From Marinobacter sp. LA51 (GTDB taxonomy: Bacteria > Pseudomonadota > Gammaproteobacteria > Pseudomonadales > Oleiphilaceae): a stretch of 64,000 nt of DNA. A program made the translations under genes and the position numbers. Shown one piece after another: positions 42,163-51,824 of this stretch. The notes under the pieces were generated by a model. It made no database searches and was not told the DNA's origin. It saw only the letters and a list, made by a program, of their open reading frames with translations. The DNA lies in assembly GCF_030297175.1 (NCBI RefSeq), contig NZ_AP028070.1, positions 3,162,001 through 3,226,000 of the forward strand, in the 5' to 3' direction. The first letter of the stretch is position 1, and every line of letters begins with the position of its first letter.

Positions 42163-44187
42163 TTACTGAGTCAGCGGCGGCTGCGCCTGCAGAGCATCGG
42201 CAGGCAACCGATCTTCGCCCCAGCTGCGGTGAACCCCGGCAACCACCCGCTGCAGTTCGTCGTCGCCGACATCTGCAGGTTCGCCCCGCTCCAGCGGATC
42301 GTAATGGAAGATATACAGCCGGGACGTGAACTGCTCAAACGGCAGCGACGACTCGCCAAATCGCTCACCACAACCGGCAGTACTAACACGCACTTCGTCA
42401 CCCCAGTTCTGACCACTGTCGTTATTGGGGTTAAAGAAATAGACCCGCATCAGGCCTTCCGGGTCCAGTGCCACCCGCAGAATGGTGATGGCGTGCCAGC
42501 CGATAAAACGTGCGGCACTGTCGGTCACAGCCACACCGGCGGGCTGGGGGTGAATCAGCGGCTGATTGCCGTTGTAGTAGGGGTGGTAGCTGGCGTAGAA
42601 GTGCCGGATGAAGCCCTCGAGGTCATCGAGCTTACCGGTGGCCACGTCCACGTTGATGGCGAAGCCCCGGCCGGCGGACCAGCCATGGAATTCAGGGTTT
42701 ACCCACCGGTGCGGATCGCCCTCCCGGCCGCCCACCATACGTCCCATTTCAGCGTAGATTCGGTCCAGGTGCGGCACCACCACCAGCGACACCGGATCGA
42801 GATCCAGCGTCACCTCAGAGGCAACACCACCACGACTGTGCGCCGAGGACACCGGTTTGCCTTCGAAGTGCATGATGATTTCGTTATCCCGCGCGGCCCA
42901 GGCCACCATCTGCAACAGATAGTCCGGATCGTTGTAGGCCCACATGGACAGCGCCCGTGCCGATTGGCAGGTCGGGTTGTTGCCCTGCCCTACACCCAAC
43001 GGCTGACCGAGCATGTTCAATACGCCCTGCACCAGCCAGGCACCCGGCTGAGGGTGGTAGCCGTACGCCAATTGCAAGCGCTCGCGGGCGTCCGGGCACA
43101 GCGACAATCGAGCCTGGCGCCACAGCGCCGGCGCGACCGGAGGCTGGTACAGAATACCCCGCTCCAGCATCAACGCCAGACCGTAAAGGCCCTGGGCGGT
43201 TTCCGGATACACGCCCTCGCGAATCAGCGTGCATACCAGCTCCCGATAACACAGCAGGCAATCCCGCCCGGTGCTCGACAAGCCCAGGGCTTCGGTCAGC
43301 AGGGCGTCCTGGTCGTCCAGGATGAAGCGAACGAAGCTGGCGTGGTAAGGCGACACCAGACCGGTGTCGTGCATAGCACGAGCAAAGCCCGTGGCCTCAT
43401 TCTGCAAGGCCTGGGCATCCATGGACTCCAGGCGCTGCTCGTATACGACGGTCCCCGGATCCTCGCTGCAGGCGCGAGTTGGCCCCCAGAGACTGGAAAT
43501 TAATCGATCGGCACCCCGGCCGGCCCCGCCCAGGTCAGCGTGGGGATCGGCCCGACAGATGGCGATCTGGGTGATCATTTTACGCACGTCGGAAACCTGG
43601 ATCGGACGCTGTTGAAGAATGCGCCAGATTTCCTCGATCAGACTATCGATCACATGTTCGTAGCCAATGTGGTGGGCAACGTACTGCACCACCGATTGGC
43701 TGATCTGCGACAACTTACCCTGCTCTCGCTCCGCTTCGCCGACCATACCAAACAGCAGGCCAAGATTAATGGCCAACACTTGCGTGAGGTAGTGGTGAGC
43801 CTGTTCGGCGGAGACCGACGGATGCAGGTAAAAGCCCCTGGCAACCGCCAGCAAACGCAGTTCGCTGAAAGCCTCGATAACCACCGTGTCGGCGTTCTGG
43901 CTCTGCAGCGAATGCGTTGTGAGAGTAGGGAGAAGAATGCCGGGTTCGGCCCAGTCAGTGCCCAGGTAAACGCCCGCCAATTCCAGACGCTCCGCGCGCT
44001 CTTCGATAACTCGGCAGCCTTCCGGCTGCATCAATACCCGACGGGCAATATCGAACACGCGCGGGAGTTTGCCGGCCTTGGCAAAAGGCCGGCTTTCCTC
44101 CAGTACCTGGATTGCGTCATCCAGTTTTTGCACCAGTTTGTCAAAATTGACGACTGGCACTGCGCTGCCCGGTTGGTGATCGTTCAA
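42163..44187 (-). CDS. Uncharacterised 674-residue protein with a possible Cys-His-Asn triad
   Basis: I do not recognise a named family. It lacks a signal peptide and membrane segments, so it should be cytoplasmic. The N-terminal 390 residues are mostly helical. The C-terminal part looks like a papain-like fold: Gln401 six residues before Cys407 (GQGNNPTCQSARALSMWA), then His565 (FIGWHAITIL) and Asn586 (VYFFNPNNDSGQNWGD). The Gln-to-Cys spacing of six matches papain (Q19/C25). Whether it is a peptidase, amidase or transglutaminase-like enzyme is inference. It lies 54 bases after an ATP-grasp ligase gene and before an acetolactate synthase, all on the same strand. Confidence 0.7.
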   Translation of the reverse strand: MNDHQPGSAVPVVNFDKLVQKLDDAIQVLEESRPFAKAGKLPRVFDIARRVLMQPEGCRVIEERAERLELAGVYLGTDWAEPGILLPTLTTHSLQSQNADTVVIEAFSELRLLAVARGFYLHPSVSAEQAHHYLTQVLAINLGLLFGMVGEAEREQGKLSQISQSVVQYVAHHIGYEHVIDSLIEEIWRILQQRPIQVSDVRKMITQIAICRADPHADLGGAGRGADRLISSLWGPTRACSEDPGTVVYEQRLESMDAQALQNEATGFARAMHDTGLVSPYHASFVRFILDDQDALLTEALGLSSTGRDCLLCYRELVCTLIREGVYPETAQGLYGLALMLERGILYQPPVAPALWRQARLSLCPDARERLQLAYGYHPQPGAWLVQGVLNMLGQPLGVGQGNNPTCQSARALSMWAYNDPDYLLQMVAWAARDNEIIMHFEGKPVSSAHSRGGVASEVTLDLDPVSLVVVPHLDRIYAEMGRMVGGREGDPHRWVNPEFHGWSAGRGFAINVDVATGKLDDLEGFIRHFYASYHPYYNGNQPLIHPQPAGVAVTDSAARFIGWHAITILRVALDPEGLMRVYFFNPNNDSGQNWGDEVRVSTAGCGERFGESSLPFEQFTSRLYIFHYDPLERGEPADVGDDELQRVVAGVHRSWGEDRLPADALQAQPPLTQ

Positions 44188-44241
44188 ACGACGTTCCTCA
44201 GGGCCTGCACCAAACCCGTTTGTAGTTAATGCTTCTCCGGA

Positions 44242-45474
44242 TTATACATAGAAATCGAGTTCTTCCTGATGTTTCAGCAGATCCCGCATGGTGTAGGGAT
44301 CGTCACCGAAGAAGTACACCAGACCCCAGTGGGTGCCGAAGGCAGTCCGCTTGGTCACGGTTTCTTCCAGCGGCGGCGTCAGCTCGTGCGACTCGAAATA
44401 CTCGTGGTTTTCGGTCTCCTCGGGAATCTCCAGCTTGCTGACCACCCGGCGACGCGGGTAAACACCAAAGCAACCTGCATAACCCTTGGCATCGACCACT
44501 TCTTTCGGGAAGAACGCTTTGACTTCCTCGGCCGTGGTCTTCGGATCGAAGGTCATGATCAACCCCTGGTAGGCGTTGAAGCCATAGGCGCGCTCAAGCA
44601 ACTCAAAAACTTTGAACCCCGGTGGACGATAAGCCACCTCGCCAAAGTACATGGTGCTGTCGCTGGTCACGAAATATTCCGGGTGAATGAAGCCAAAATC
44701 GATGTCGAAGGTCTTGATCAGCTTCTCGATTTCGCCCCGGATCTGGTCACGGTATTTCTCAAGGTCCGGTGTCGCCGGTACGAACACGGAGTAACCCAGG
44801 GTGACGTACTCGGAGATGTTCAGGAACGCGATCTTGCCGTTGTGAATCCAGGCCTCAACCGCAAATTCCCAGCCATCAAGGTGCGATTCCATCAACACCG
44901 GAAATTCTTCTTCCGGAATGGTGTCGACTTCATCGGGGGTACGAATAACCCGGTGGCCAAGGCAACCCGCCTTATCGAAGGCTTTGAGGTGAATCGGGTC
45001 GTTGGGGTCACCGTCCAGTTTGAGCAGGGTCTGGTTGACCCGCTTCAGGAAACGAATGACGTCGCCCTTGTCGTGCGCCTCTTCGAAGATACCCACTCGG
45101 ATACCACCAAGTTGGGCGCGGCGCTTCATCAGGGCCTTGTCACGCAGAAGCATGGCCTGACCAAACAACTTGGGCTTGTCCATGAGTACGGAGTTGATCG
45201 CACCCGCCCATTCGACGGTTTCCTCAAACAGTGGGATGGACACGTCTACGCCCATCTCTTTCAGAGTCTGGGCAATTTCGACGGAGCGATCGTTCAAGCG
45301 TTCGAAATTCCAGGGCACGTAGGGGATATCGTGCTCTTTGCAATAAGCCTCAGCCCAGTCCGGAGCGACAACCACGTAGCGTCGGTCAAACTTGTCCGCG
45401 GCCTCAATGGCATTCAAACTCCAACCGAGGAGTGCAATATACCCCTTATCCGGATTGTACTTTTGCTCGCTCAT
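44242..45474 (-). CDS. ATP-grasp superfamily ligase
   Basis: A 410-residue protein with an ATP-grasp core, expected to activate a carboxylate as acyl phosphate and couple it to an amine or thiol. The pre-ATP-grasp Rossmann part is YIALLGWSLNAIEAADKF; the ATP-binding lobes include FPVLMESHLDGWEFAVEAWI, and the metal loop reads GEVAYRPPG (278-286), where Ala replaces the Asn of the common EINPR form, a variant also seen in PurK-like and dipeptide-ligase-like members. Substrates cannot be predicted. It is transcribed with the downstream Cys-His-Asn protein, and the pair recalls ligase/amidase couples such as glutathionylspermidine synthetase/amidase; that is analogy only. Confidence 0.8.
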   Translation of the reverse strand: MSEQKYNPDKGYIALLGWSLNAIEAADKFDRRYVVVAPDWAEAYCKEHDIPYVPWNFERLNDRSVEIAQTLKEMGVDVSIPLFEETVEWAGAINSVLMDKPKLFGQAMLLRDKALMKRRAQLGGIRVGIFEEAHDKGDVIRFLKRVNQTLLKLDGDPNDPIHLKAFDKAGCLGHRVIRTPDEVDTIPEEEFPVLMESHLDGWEFAVEAWIHNGKIAFLNISEYVTLGYSVFVPATPDLEKYRDQIRGEIEKLIKTFDIDFGFIHPEYFVTSDSTMYFGEVAYRPPGFKVFELLERAYGFNAYQGLIMTFDPKTTAEEVKAFFPKEVVDAKGYAGCFGVYPRRRVVSKLEIPEETENHEYFESHELTPPLEETVTKRTAFGTHWGLVYFFGDDPYTMRDLLKHQEELDFYV

Positions 45475-45556
45475 AGGCTCTCTCCTTTGCGTGGGGTGTT
45501 CTCTAACACTACGCTTTACTTGGGAAATCGCAAATCAGACCACCGGTGAAGCACAC

Positions 45557-45595
45557 AAAAACAAAGGGGCCGCTGGTTTGTATTCCAGCGGCCCC
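45557..45595 (-). terminator. Terminator of mqo
   Basis: On the minus strand GGGGCCGCTGG / CCAGCGGCCCC with an 8-nt loop is followed by TTTGTTTTT. It lies between mqo and the ATP-grasp gene, so the latter has its own promoter or read-through. Confidence 0.92.
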
Positions 45596-45629
45596 AGTGT
45601 CTGAGCGGTTTTAATACTGTTTGGGTATA

Positions 45630-47111
45630 TCAGCCCAGTTTTAAGGTCGTAAGCGTTCTCTCACGCACTTTGGTCAGTAATTGCTCATCTTCGACCAGCG
45701 ACTCGCCATAGGATGGAACCAACTGGCGCATCCGCCCTTGCCATTCTTCCGTCTTCAGGCTCTCCGGGAAGCAACGCTCCAGTACCGTCAGCATGGCGTT
45801 GGCCGCGGTGGACGCACCCGGTGAGGCGCCCAGCAAAGCCGCCAGTGTGCCGTCTTTCGCCGCCACGATTTCGGTACCAAATTCCAGCTTGCCACCGCCG
45901 CCATCAACCTGCTTGATGATCTGCACGCGTTGGCCCGCCATTTTCAGCTCCCAGTCTTCCTCACGGGCCTCCGGGAAGAAATTGCGCAGCGAGGCAACCC
46001 GATCGCCGTGGGACTGGAACACTTCGCCAATCAGGTAGCGGGTCAGGTCCATGTTGCTCTTGCTCACCGACAGCATCGGGCGCAGGTTGGTGGGCTTGAC
46101 CGAGCCGAACAGATCAAACAACGAGCCCTGCTTCAGGAAACGGGTGGTGAAACCGGCAAAGGGCCCGAACAGCAGAGCCGGTTCGCCGTTAATAATTCGG
46201 GTATCCAGGTGCGGAACCGACATGGGCGGTGCACCGATCGGCGCCTTGCCGTACACCTTGGAGTGATGTTGCTCAACGATGTCCGGTTTGCGGCACACCA
46301 GCCACTGGCCACTGACCGGAAAGCCGCCGTAACCGCGCGCCTCTTCAATACCGGATTTCTGTAGCATCGGCAGTGCACCACCGCCGGCACCCAGGAAGAC
46401 GAAACCAGCTTCCAGCTTGGTCAGTTCGCCGGTTTTCTGATTCCGTACCCGCACTTTCCAGCGGCCGTTATCACGCTGGTCGATGTAGTGCACCGGACTG
46501 CTCAGCATCAGCTCGAAGTTGGGCTGGCTTTGCAGGTATTCCACCATACTCCGGGTCAGAGACCCGAAGTCGACATCGGCACCGTGCTTGATCCGGGTGG
46601 CGGCAACCCGCTCCATCGGATCCCGGTGCTTGACCACCAGAGGCATCCACTCTTCCAGATCGTCCGGGGACTCGGTGTACTCCATCTCCCGGAACAGATG
46701 ATGGGCACTCAAGCGCTCGAACCGGCGCTTCAGGAAGGCCACATCCTTCTCGCCCCAGACAAAGCTCTGGTGCGGGGTGCGATTGATGAAGGTTTGGGGA
46801 TCGGGCAGCATGCCCTGCTCCACCAGATACGACCAGAACTGCAGCGATACTTCGAACTGGGCGTTGATCTTGAGAGCCCGATCGATGGACACATCGCCGT
46901 CGTCGGTTTCCGGGGTGTAGTTCAGCTCGCAGTACCCGGCATGCCCGGTACCTGCGTTGTTCCATCCGTCCGTGCTCTCATGGGCAACGTGATCAAGACG
47001 CTCCACCATGACGATGTCCAGGGACGGATCGAGCTGCCTGAGCATCATGCCGAGGGTGGCGCTCATGACGCCACCGCCGACCAGCACTACGTCTGCCTGT
47101 CTAACGGCCAT
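45630..47111 (-). CDS. mqo: Malate:quinone oxidoreductase
   Basis: Mqo is a peripheral membrane FAD enzyme that oxidises malate to oxaloacetate and passes electrons to the quinone pool. It has 493 residues. The FAD motif is VLVGGGVMSATLGMMLRQLD; other landmarks are DGWNNAGTGHAGYCELNYTP, FVFLGAGGGALPMLQKSGI and LLGASPGASTAANAMLTVLE. It is a single-gene unit ended by a strong terminator and may work with or instead of NAD malate dehydrogenase. Confidence 0.97.
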   Translation of the reverse strand: MAVRQADVVLVGGGVMSATLGMMLRQLDPSLDIVMVERLDHVAHESTDGWNNAGTGHAGYCELNYTPETDDGDVSIDRALKINAQFEVSLQFWSYLVEQGMLPDPQTFINRTPHQSFVWGEKDVAFLKRRFERLSAHHLFREMEYTESPDDLEEWMPLVVKHRDPMERVAATRIKHGADVDFGSLTRSMVEYLQSQPNFELMLSSPVHYIDQRDNGRWKVRVRNQKTGELTKLEAGFVFLGAGGGALPMLQKSGIEEARGYGGFPVSGQWLVCRKPDIVEQHHSKVYGKAPIGAPPMSVPHLDTRIINGEPALLFGPFAGFTTRFLKQGSLFDLFGSVKPTNLRPMLSVSKSNMDLTRYLIGEVFQSHGDRVASLRNFFPEAREEDWELKMAGQRVQIIKQVDGGGGKLEFGTEIVAAKDGTLAALLGASPGASTAANAMLTVLERCFPESLKTEEWQGRMRQLVPSYGESLVEDEQLLTKVRERTLTTLKLG

Positions 47112-47440
47112 TGCTTTATACCCTAACTAGTATTGAGCCTGTGTACTCTCCCACGATCAGCAGGAAAGCCTGTCGAAAGCCGACCGGGCACTTGGTAAAA
47201 GGCGCCGCTGTGTGCTTCCGGATATAAACGTGGCGCAATTATCCCGATTTTTTCGGGAAGAATAAATTGCGATTGTCATTCGATGCACTTCGCACAGGCC
47301 TTTGGCCTTGCTGACGCCACCGCCATTTACTACCTAAGGGCAGTGGCTCGCTCCCGGCCGAGGGTCTAAACTCCGGCCTCAAACACGACGGTTAAGGCCA
47401 ACGGCGGCCTGTATACCTCAGTATCGAAACGGGACGTGCC
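47112..47440. other. Divergent mqo-nhaD gap with possible structured leader
   Basis: No gene is seen in these 329 bases. CGCAATT (47234-47240) pairs with AATTGCG (47265-47271) around a smaller CCCGA/TCGGG hairpin. Between 47300 and 47430 are several further candidate stems, including GGCCG..CGGCC just before nhaD. Promoters for both genes should be here. A cation-responsive leader is possible but I could not match one. Confidence 0.4.
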
Positions 47441-48691
47441 ATGCCTGCCCTAGAAGCTGTTCTGATCGGTCTTGCTGTTCTCGCGTTGCTCGGCGTTATT
47501 TTCGAAGAAGTTACGCACGTCAACAAAGCCAAGGTGACGCTATTTTTTGGCACCCTGAGCTGGATTCTTCTATTTCTTACGAGCGAAAGCGAGGGTGAGA
47601 CTTCCGCGATTTCGACCGGTTTAGCCGAGAGTATTGCCGAGATTGCGGGTCTTTGGCTGTTCCTGGTCGCGGCCATGACATTCGTCGCCTACCTGAACAA
47701 GAAAGGGATGATCGAAAACCTGATCTATCTGATCATGCCGAAGCAGGTCAGCGAGCGGAAGCTGTTATTTTTGACCGGACTGTTCTGTTTTATCTTCTCC
47801 TCTTTGGCAGACAATATCACCGCTACGTTAGTCTCATGCTCACTCATCCTGTCGCTTGACCTGGAGCTGAAAAAACGCCTGCAGTTCGTCACGCTGGTGG
47901 TGTTCGCAGTCAACTCCGGCGGCGTCTCCCTGATCACCGGCGACGTTACCACGCTGATGATATTTCTTGCTGACAAGGTGGAAATACTCACCCTGCTGAC
48001 ACTCGCCATCCCGGCCTCCATCACCGTGTTTGTGCTGGCGGTGTTCCTGTCCCGGGGGCTGACCGGAACCGTCACCCTGCGTGCTACCAGGAACGAAATC
48101 CGCCCGGTGGACGCGGTAATCAGTGCGCTGTTCCTGTTAACAATCCTGTGCACCATCGCCGGCAATGCCCTGTACGGGGTTCCGCCGGTGCTGACCTTCC
48201 TGTTCGGGCTGTCGGTCATGTTTCTGATTTCCCGGTTCATGAGTAACGACTCCGACATGGACCCGATTCTCGAGTACATCCGTATCATCGAGTTTGAAAC
48301 ACTGCTGTTCTTCCTCGGCATTCTGCTTCTGGTGGGCATGCTCAAGGAAATTCACGCGCTCGACTCCCTGGTTGCCATCTACGATGTGCTTCCACCGCTA
48401 TACGCCAATTACCTGATGGGCATCTTCTCGGCGGTAATCGACAACGTGCCGCTGACGGCCGCGCTCTTGAAGTCGGGTATCGGGATGACGCCGGGCGAGT
48501 GGATGGGCCTGACCTACGCCGTGGGCGTGGGCGGTTCGCTGCTGATCATCGGCTCGGCGGCCGGTATTGTCGCCATGACCAAGATTCCGGGGCTGACCTT
48601 TGGGGCCTACATGCGGTATCTTGCGCACCTTCTGGCCGCCTACACCCTGGGTTATGCCGGTGTGTTCATGCTCGGACGTTTTATTAACTGA
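47441..48691 (+). CDS. nhaD: Na+/H+ antiporter NhaD
   Basis: NhaD exports Na+ or Li+ in exchange for protons and is typical of marine and haloalkaliphilic bacteria. It has 416 residues with about 12 to 13 membrane segments. NhaD/ion-transporter superfamily landmarks are SSLADNITATLVSCSL, VFAVNSGGVSLITGDVTTLM, FFLGILLLVGMLKEIH and the second-half SAVIDNVPLTAALLKSGIGM. A CaCA exchanger gene follows after 9 bases, so the two should be co-transcribed. Confidence 0.93.
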   Translation: MPALEAVLIGLAVLALLGVIFEEVTHVNKAKVTLFFGTLSWILLFLTSESEGETSAISTGLAESIAEIAGLWLFLVAAMTFVAYLNKKGMIENLIYLIMPKQVSERKLLFLTGLFCFIFSSLADNITATLVSCSLILSLDLELKKRLQFVTLVVFAVNSGGVSLITGDVTTLMIFLADKVEILTLLTLAIPASITVFVLAVFLSRGLTGTVTLRATRNEIRPVDAVISALFLLTILCTIAGNALYGVPPVLTFLFGLSVMFLISRFMSNDSDMDPILEYIRIIEFETLLFFLGILLLVGMLKEIHALDSLVAIYDVLPPLYANYLMGIFSAVIDNVPLTAALLKSGIGMTPGEWMGLTYAVGVGGSLLIIGSAAGIVAMTKIPGLTFGAYMRYLAHLLAAYTLGYAGVFMLGRFIN

Positions 48692-48700
48692 GGTTTTTCT

Positions 48701-49687
48701 ATGCTAATGGCAATGGGCGCAATCGTCGCCGGTTTGATCCTGCTGGTCTGGAGCGCCGACAAGTTTGTCGAAGGCGCCGCGGCGACCGCCAAACATCTGG
48801 GCATGCCCACGCTGCTGATCGGGATGGTGATTATCGGCTTTGGCACCTCGGCACCGGAACTGGCCGTGTCGGCGATGGCGGCGGCAGACGGCAACCCGGG
48901 GTTGGCCCTGGGTAACGGTTACGGCTCTAACATCACCAACATCGCCCTGATCGTCGGCCTGACCGCCGTCATCGCGCCTATTGCTGTGCATTCCCAGGTC
49001 ATCCGCAAGGAACTGCCACTGCTGCTGGTACTGACCCTGATTGCCGGTGCACAGTTGATAGACGGCCAGCTGACGCGGCTGGACGGTTGGGTTCTGCTGG
49101 CGGTGTTTGCCGGTGTGATGGGCTGGTCCATTTACCAGGGGCTTCAGGGCAAGGAAGATCCACTGGGCGGCGACACCGACGCCGAGATGATTGCCCACCC
49201 CATGCCCCTGAAAACCGCCGTGATCTGGGTGGTGGTAGGCCTGATTCTGCTGGTGGTAAGTTCACGGCTGCTGGTCTGGGGTGCAGTCACCATTGCCCAG
49301 GCCCTGGGCGTCAGCGATCTGGTGATTGGCCTGACCATTGTGGCCATCGGCACCTCACTACCGGAACTGGCCTCTGCCATGGCCGCGATCAAAAAGAACG
49401 AGCACGACCTCATTCTGGGCAACATCCTTGGCTCCGGTATTTTCAATACCCTGGCAGTCGTTGGCCTGGCCGCCGTAATCGAACCCCTGAAAGTCGATCC
49501 GGAGGTGCTATACCGGGACTGGACCCTGATGCTGGCATTGACGATGGGGCTGTTGCTGATGGGTTATTACGGCATCACCGGCAAACGCAAGCTCATTACC
49601 CGGGGCGAAGGTTCGGTGCTGTTGCTGGTCTACGTTGCTTACACCGGCTATCTGTTCTCGACCGTGGTGGCTGCGTCCGGGGCCTGA
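48701..49687 (+). CDS. CaCA family Na+/Ca2+-type exchanger (YrbG-like)
   Basis: An inner-membrane cation exchanger of the Ca2+:cation antiporter family. It has 328 residues and about 10 membrane segments in two inverted halves, each with an alpha repeat: GFGTSAPELAVSAMAAADGN with GNGYGSNITNIALIVGL, and AIGTSLPELASAMAAIKKNE with GNILGSGIFNTLAVVGLAAV. The conserved Glu in each PEL motif binds the ion. Its position nine bases after nhaD suggests joint Na+ (and perhaps Ca2+) homeostasis. Ion choice is not decidable from sequence. Confidence 0.93.
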   Translation: MLMAMGAIVAGLILLVWSADKFVEGAAATAKHLGMPTLLIGMVIIGFGTSAPELAVSAMAAADGNPGLALGNGYGSNITNIALIVGLTAVIAPIAVHSQVIRKELPLLLVLTLIAGAQLIDGQLTRLDGWVLLAVFAGVMGWSIYQGLQGKEDPLGGDTDAEMIAHPMPLKTAVIWVVVGLILLVVSSRLLVWGAVTIAQALGVSDLVIGLTIVAIGTSLPELASAMAAIKKNEHDLILGNILGSGIFNTLAVVGLAAVIEPLKVDPEVLYRDWTLMLALTMGLLLMGYYGITGKRKLITRGEGSVLLLVYVAYTGYLFSTVVAASGA

Positions 49688-49725
49688 CCGGTCATCCCTA
49701 ACCCGAGAACCCAGGCGGGACCGAC

Positions 49726-50490
49726 TCATTCGGCCTCGCCGTCTCCCAGCAGTTCTTCCAGCCTGAGCCGAACCTCGGCCATTACCTCTTCCAGCTCCGC
49801 CTTGGTCTTGCCCGCGGTTTCCAGCGGCTGACCCACACGCACGTCCACCGGTTGCCCCAGATTGATCTGCCAACTCCGGGCCGGCAGCACCTGATGGATG
49901 CCGCGAATGGCCACCGGCACGATCACCGCTTCGGTATCCAGCGCCAGATGGAAACAGCCTTTCTTGAACGGCAACAGCTTACCATCCGGCGAGCGGGTGC
50001 CCTCGGGTGCGGCCCACAACACAATCCCGCTCTCCATCATGGCGCGGGCGTGCTCCAGATCCTTTACCGCCCTCTCGCGATTGGACCGGTCCACTGACGG
50101 AAATTCTGCCGCCTGCATGGCCTGGCCCAACAGCGGGATCTTGAACAGTTCTTTTTTAGCGAGCATTCGAATGGAGCCCGGCAGCGAGACAAAGCTGGCG
50201 GGAATGTCGTAGTGGCTGGCGTGGGTACACATGATGATGTAGCGCCGGCCGTCACCGAAATCCGGGACGTGACCGCGCACGGTTAAACTGGCACGTACCA
50301 GCCTGAGCAGGGCCGCTGACCACTCCCGGCAATACTGATCGACAATCTGACGATGCAAGCGCCCGTACAGGGCGCGCAGCAGAATAAGCAGGGAGTAGAG
50401 TGCAGTCAGCCCGACGCTACCGAGAACCACACCGACCCGTCTCAGCAGGGTTGCCGACTCGGTCAGTGGGTTCAGTTTCAATCGAATCAT
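49726..50490 (-). CDS. 1-acyl-glycerol-3-phosphate acyltransferase (PlsC type)
   Basis: A membrane-associated acyltransferase of the PlsC/LPLAT family, probably acylating lysophosphatidic acid. It has 254 residues and one N-terminal membrane segment (about 18-36). The HX4D motif is THASHYD, the second motif lies in EFPSVDRSNRERAVKDLEHA, and the phosphate-binding motif is WAAPEGTRSPDGKLLPFKKG. The start 50490 (MIRLKLNPLTESATLL) overlaps none of msrB; a longer frame would run into msrB. Another plsC copy is likely elsewhere. Confidence 0.9.
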   Translation of the reverse strand: MIRLKLNPLTESATLLRRVGVVLGSVGLTALYSLLILLRALYGRLHRQIVDQYCREWSAALLRLVRASLTVRGHVPDFGDGRRYIIMCTHASHYDIPASFVSLPGSIRMLAKKELFKIPLLGQAMQAAEFPSVDRSNRERAVKDLEHARAMMESGIVLWAAPEGTRSPDGKLLPFKKGCFHLALDTEAVIVPVAIRGIHQVLPARSWQINLGQPVDVRVGQPLETAGKTKAELEEVMAEVRLRLEELLGDGEAE

Positions 50491-50503
50491 CGATGCTGCG
50501 CCG

Positions 50504-50929
50504 TTACTGGTTTTCCTGGAATACCATGGCAACAGAGTTCAGGCAGTAGCGCTTGCCGGTCGGTGGCGGGCCATCCGGGAATACGTGCCCCAAGTGGCTG
50601 TCGCAACGCGGGCAGCGGATTTCAGTACGGGCCATGCCCATGCTGGTGTCTTCCAGATAGCGGATGTGCTCGGGATCGAATGGCTGGAAAAAGCTCGGCC
50701 ATCCCGTTCCGGAATCGAATTTCGAGTCCGAGCTGAACAGCGGCAGATCACACAGGCGGCAGTAATAAGCGCCCGCTTTTTTATTATCCAGCAGAGTTCC
50801 GCAGAACGGATGCTCAGTGCCATGGTCCAGCAGCACCTTGCGCTCTTCAGGTGTCAGATCGGCGGCTTTTTCTTCAACTTCCGCTGGTGTCAGCGGTGTC
50901 AGGTCATATCCTGCTGCAGAAACGCCCAT
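50504..50929 (-). CDS. msrB: Peptide-methionine (R)-S-oxide reductase MsrB
   Basis: MsrB reduces the R epimer of methionine sulfoxide. It has 141 residues. Two zinc-binding CxxC pairs ([11 protein letters not shown] and [16 protein letters not shown]), the [13 protein letters not shown] substrate loop, and the catalytic Cys in [12 protein letters not shown] are all present. It lies ten bases after msrA, so both epimers are handled from one transcript. Confidence 0.97.
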   Translation of the reverse strand: MGVSAAGYDLTPLTPAEVEEKAADLTPEERKVLLDHGTEHPFCGTLLDNKKAGAYYCRLCDLPLFSSDSKFDSGTGWPSFFQPFDPEHIRYLEDTSMGMARTEIRCPRCDSHLGHVFPDGPPPTGKRYCLNSVAMVFQENQ

Positions 50930-50939
50930 GTATGCCTCC

Positions 50940-51605
50940 TCAGGCCGTGTTGTCGTCAGAAGGGCCGGAGCCGTCGTCGGAATATTCCGGTTTCAGGCGA
51001 TCGCCGTAGTTGCTCACCAACTTTTCCATCTTCGGTGCGGCTACCGCCATGATGTATGGCTGGTAGGGGTTCCGGGCCGCAAAGTTCTGATGGTAAGCCT
51101 CGGCAGGGTAAAACGCCTCAAGCGGCTCCAGTGTCGTTACGATCGGATCGGGGTACACGCCAGCGGCGCCGAGCTGACGAATGTAAGCCTCGGCCACCTG
51201 CCTCTGCTCCGGCGTCTCGTAAAAGATGGCGGAACGGTACTGAGTCCCCCGATCGTTGCCCTGGCGGTTAAGCTGGGTCGGATCGTGTGCGACCGAAAAG
51301 AATACCTTAAGCAGCTCGCCAAAACTGACTTTTGACGGCGTGTAGTGGATATCCACAACCTCGGCGTGACCGGTGGTACCACTGCAAGTAGCCTCATAAG
51401 TGGCGGTTTCGGCGCTGCCGCCGGAATACCCGGATTTCACTTCGGTGACACCGTCCATGGCCTTAAACACCGCCTCGACGCACCAGAAGCAACCGCCGGC
51501 CAGGACCAGCCGCGCTTCGTCGGCAGTTTGGGGGAGATCCTGCTCGGGATCAGGAAAACGGCTTCGGGGCACATTCAGCCCGGGGATATCACAGGAATTG
51601 ACCAT
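50940..51605 (-). CDS. msrA: Peptide-methionine (S)-S-oxide reductase MsrA
   Basis: MsrA reduces the S epimer of methionine sulfoxide. It has 221 residues. The active motif [18 protein letters not shown] puts the nucleophile at Cys39; [23 protein letters not shown] and [24 protein letters not shown] are family hallmarks, and AYHQNF is present near the C-terminus. The ATG at 51605 follows GAGGACGCC; a GTG at 51644 would add 13 residues. There is no signal peptide, so it acts in the cytoplasm. Confidence 0.96.
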   Translation of the reverse strand: MVNSCDIPGLNVPRSRFPDPEQDLPQTADEARLVLAGGCFWCVEAVFKAMDGVTEVKSGYSGGSAETATYEATCSGTTGHAEVVDIHYTPSKVSFGELLKVFFSVAHDPTQLNRQGNDRGTQYRSAIFYETPEQRQVAEAYIRQLGAAGVYPDPIVTTLEPLEAFYPAEAYHQNFAARNPYQPYIMAVAAPKMEKLVSNYGDRLKPEYSDDGSGPSDDNTA

Positions 51606-51824
51606 GGCGTCCTCAACTCTCAAATTTGGGTGTGGGTAAGGCACATGTAATGCCCTGAATTGTGGCTGTTACGCTGGCGATTTGCCAACGGCCCAGTGCT
51701 TTTTTACAAACATGAACATTGCCGGGTTTTGGTTGCATCCGTGCCGCAGGCAACCATACTGACAAGCAGGGTTTGCCACATCGCGATCTGACAATCGCCC
51801 GTTCGGCATATCAAGGACAGAGAC

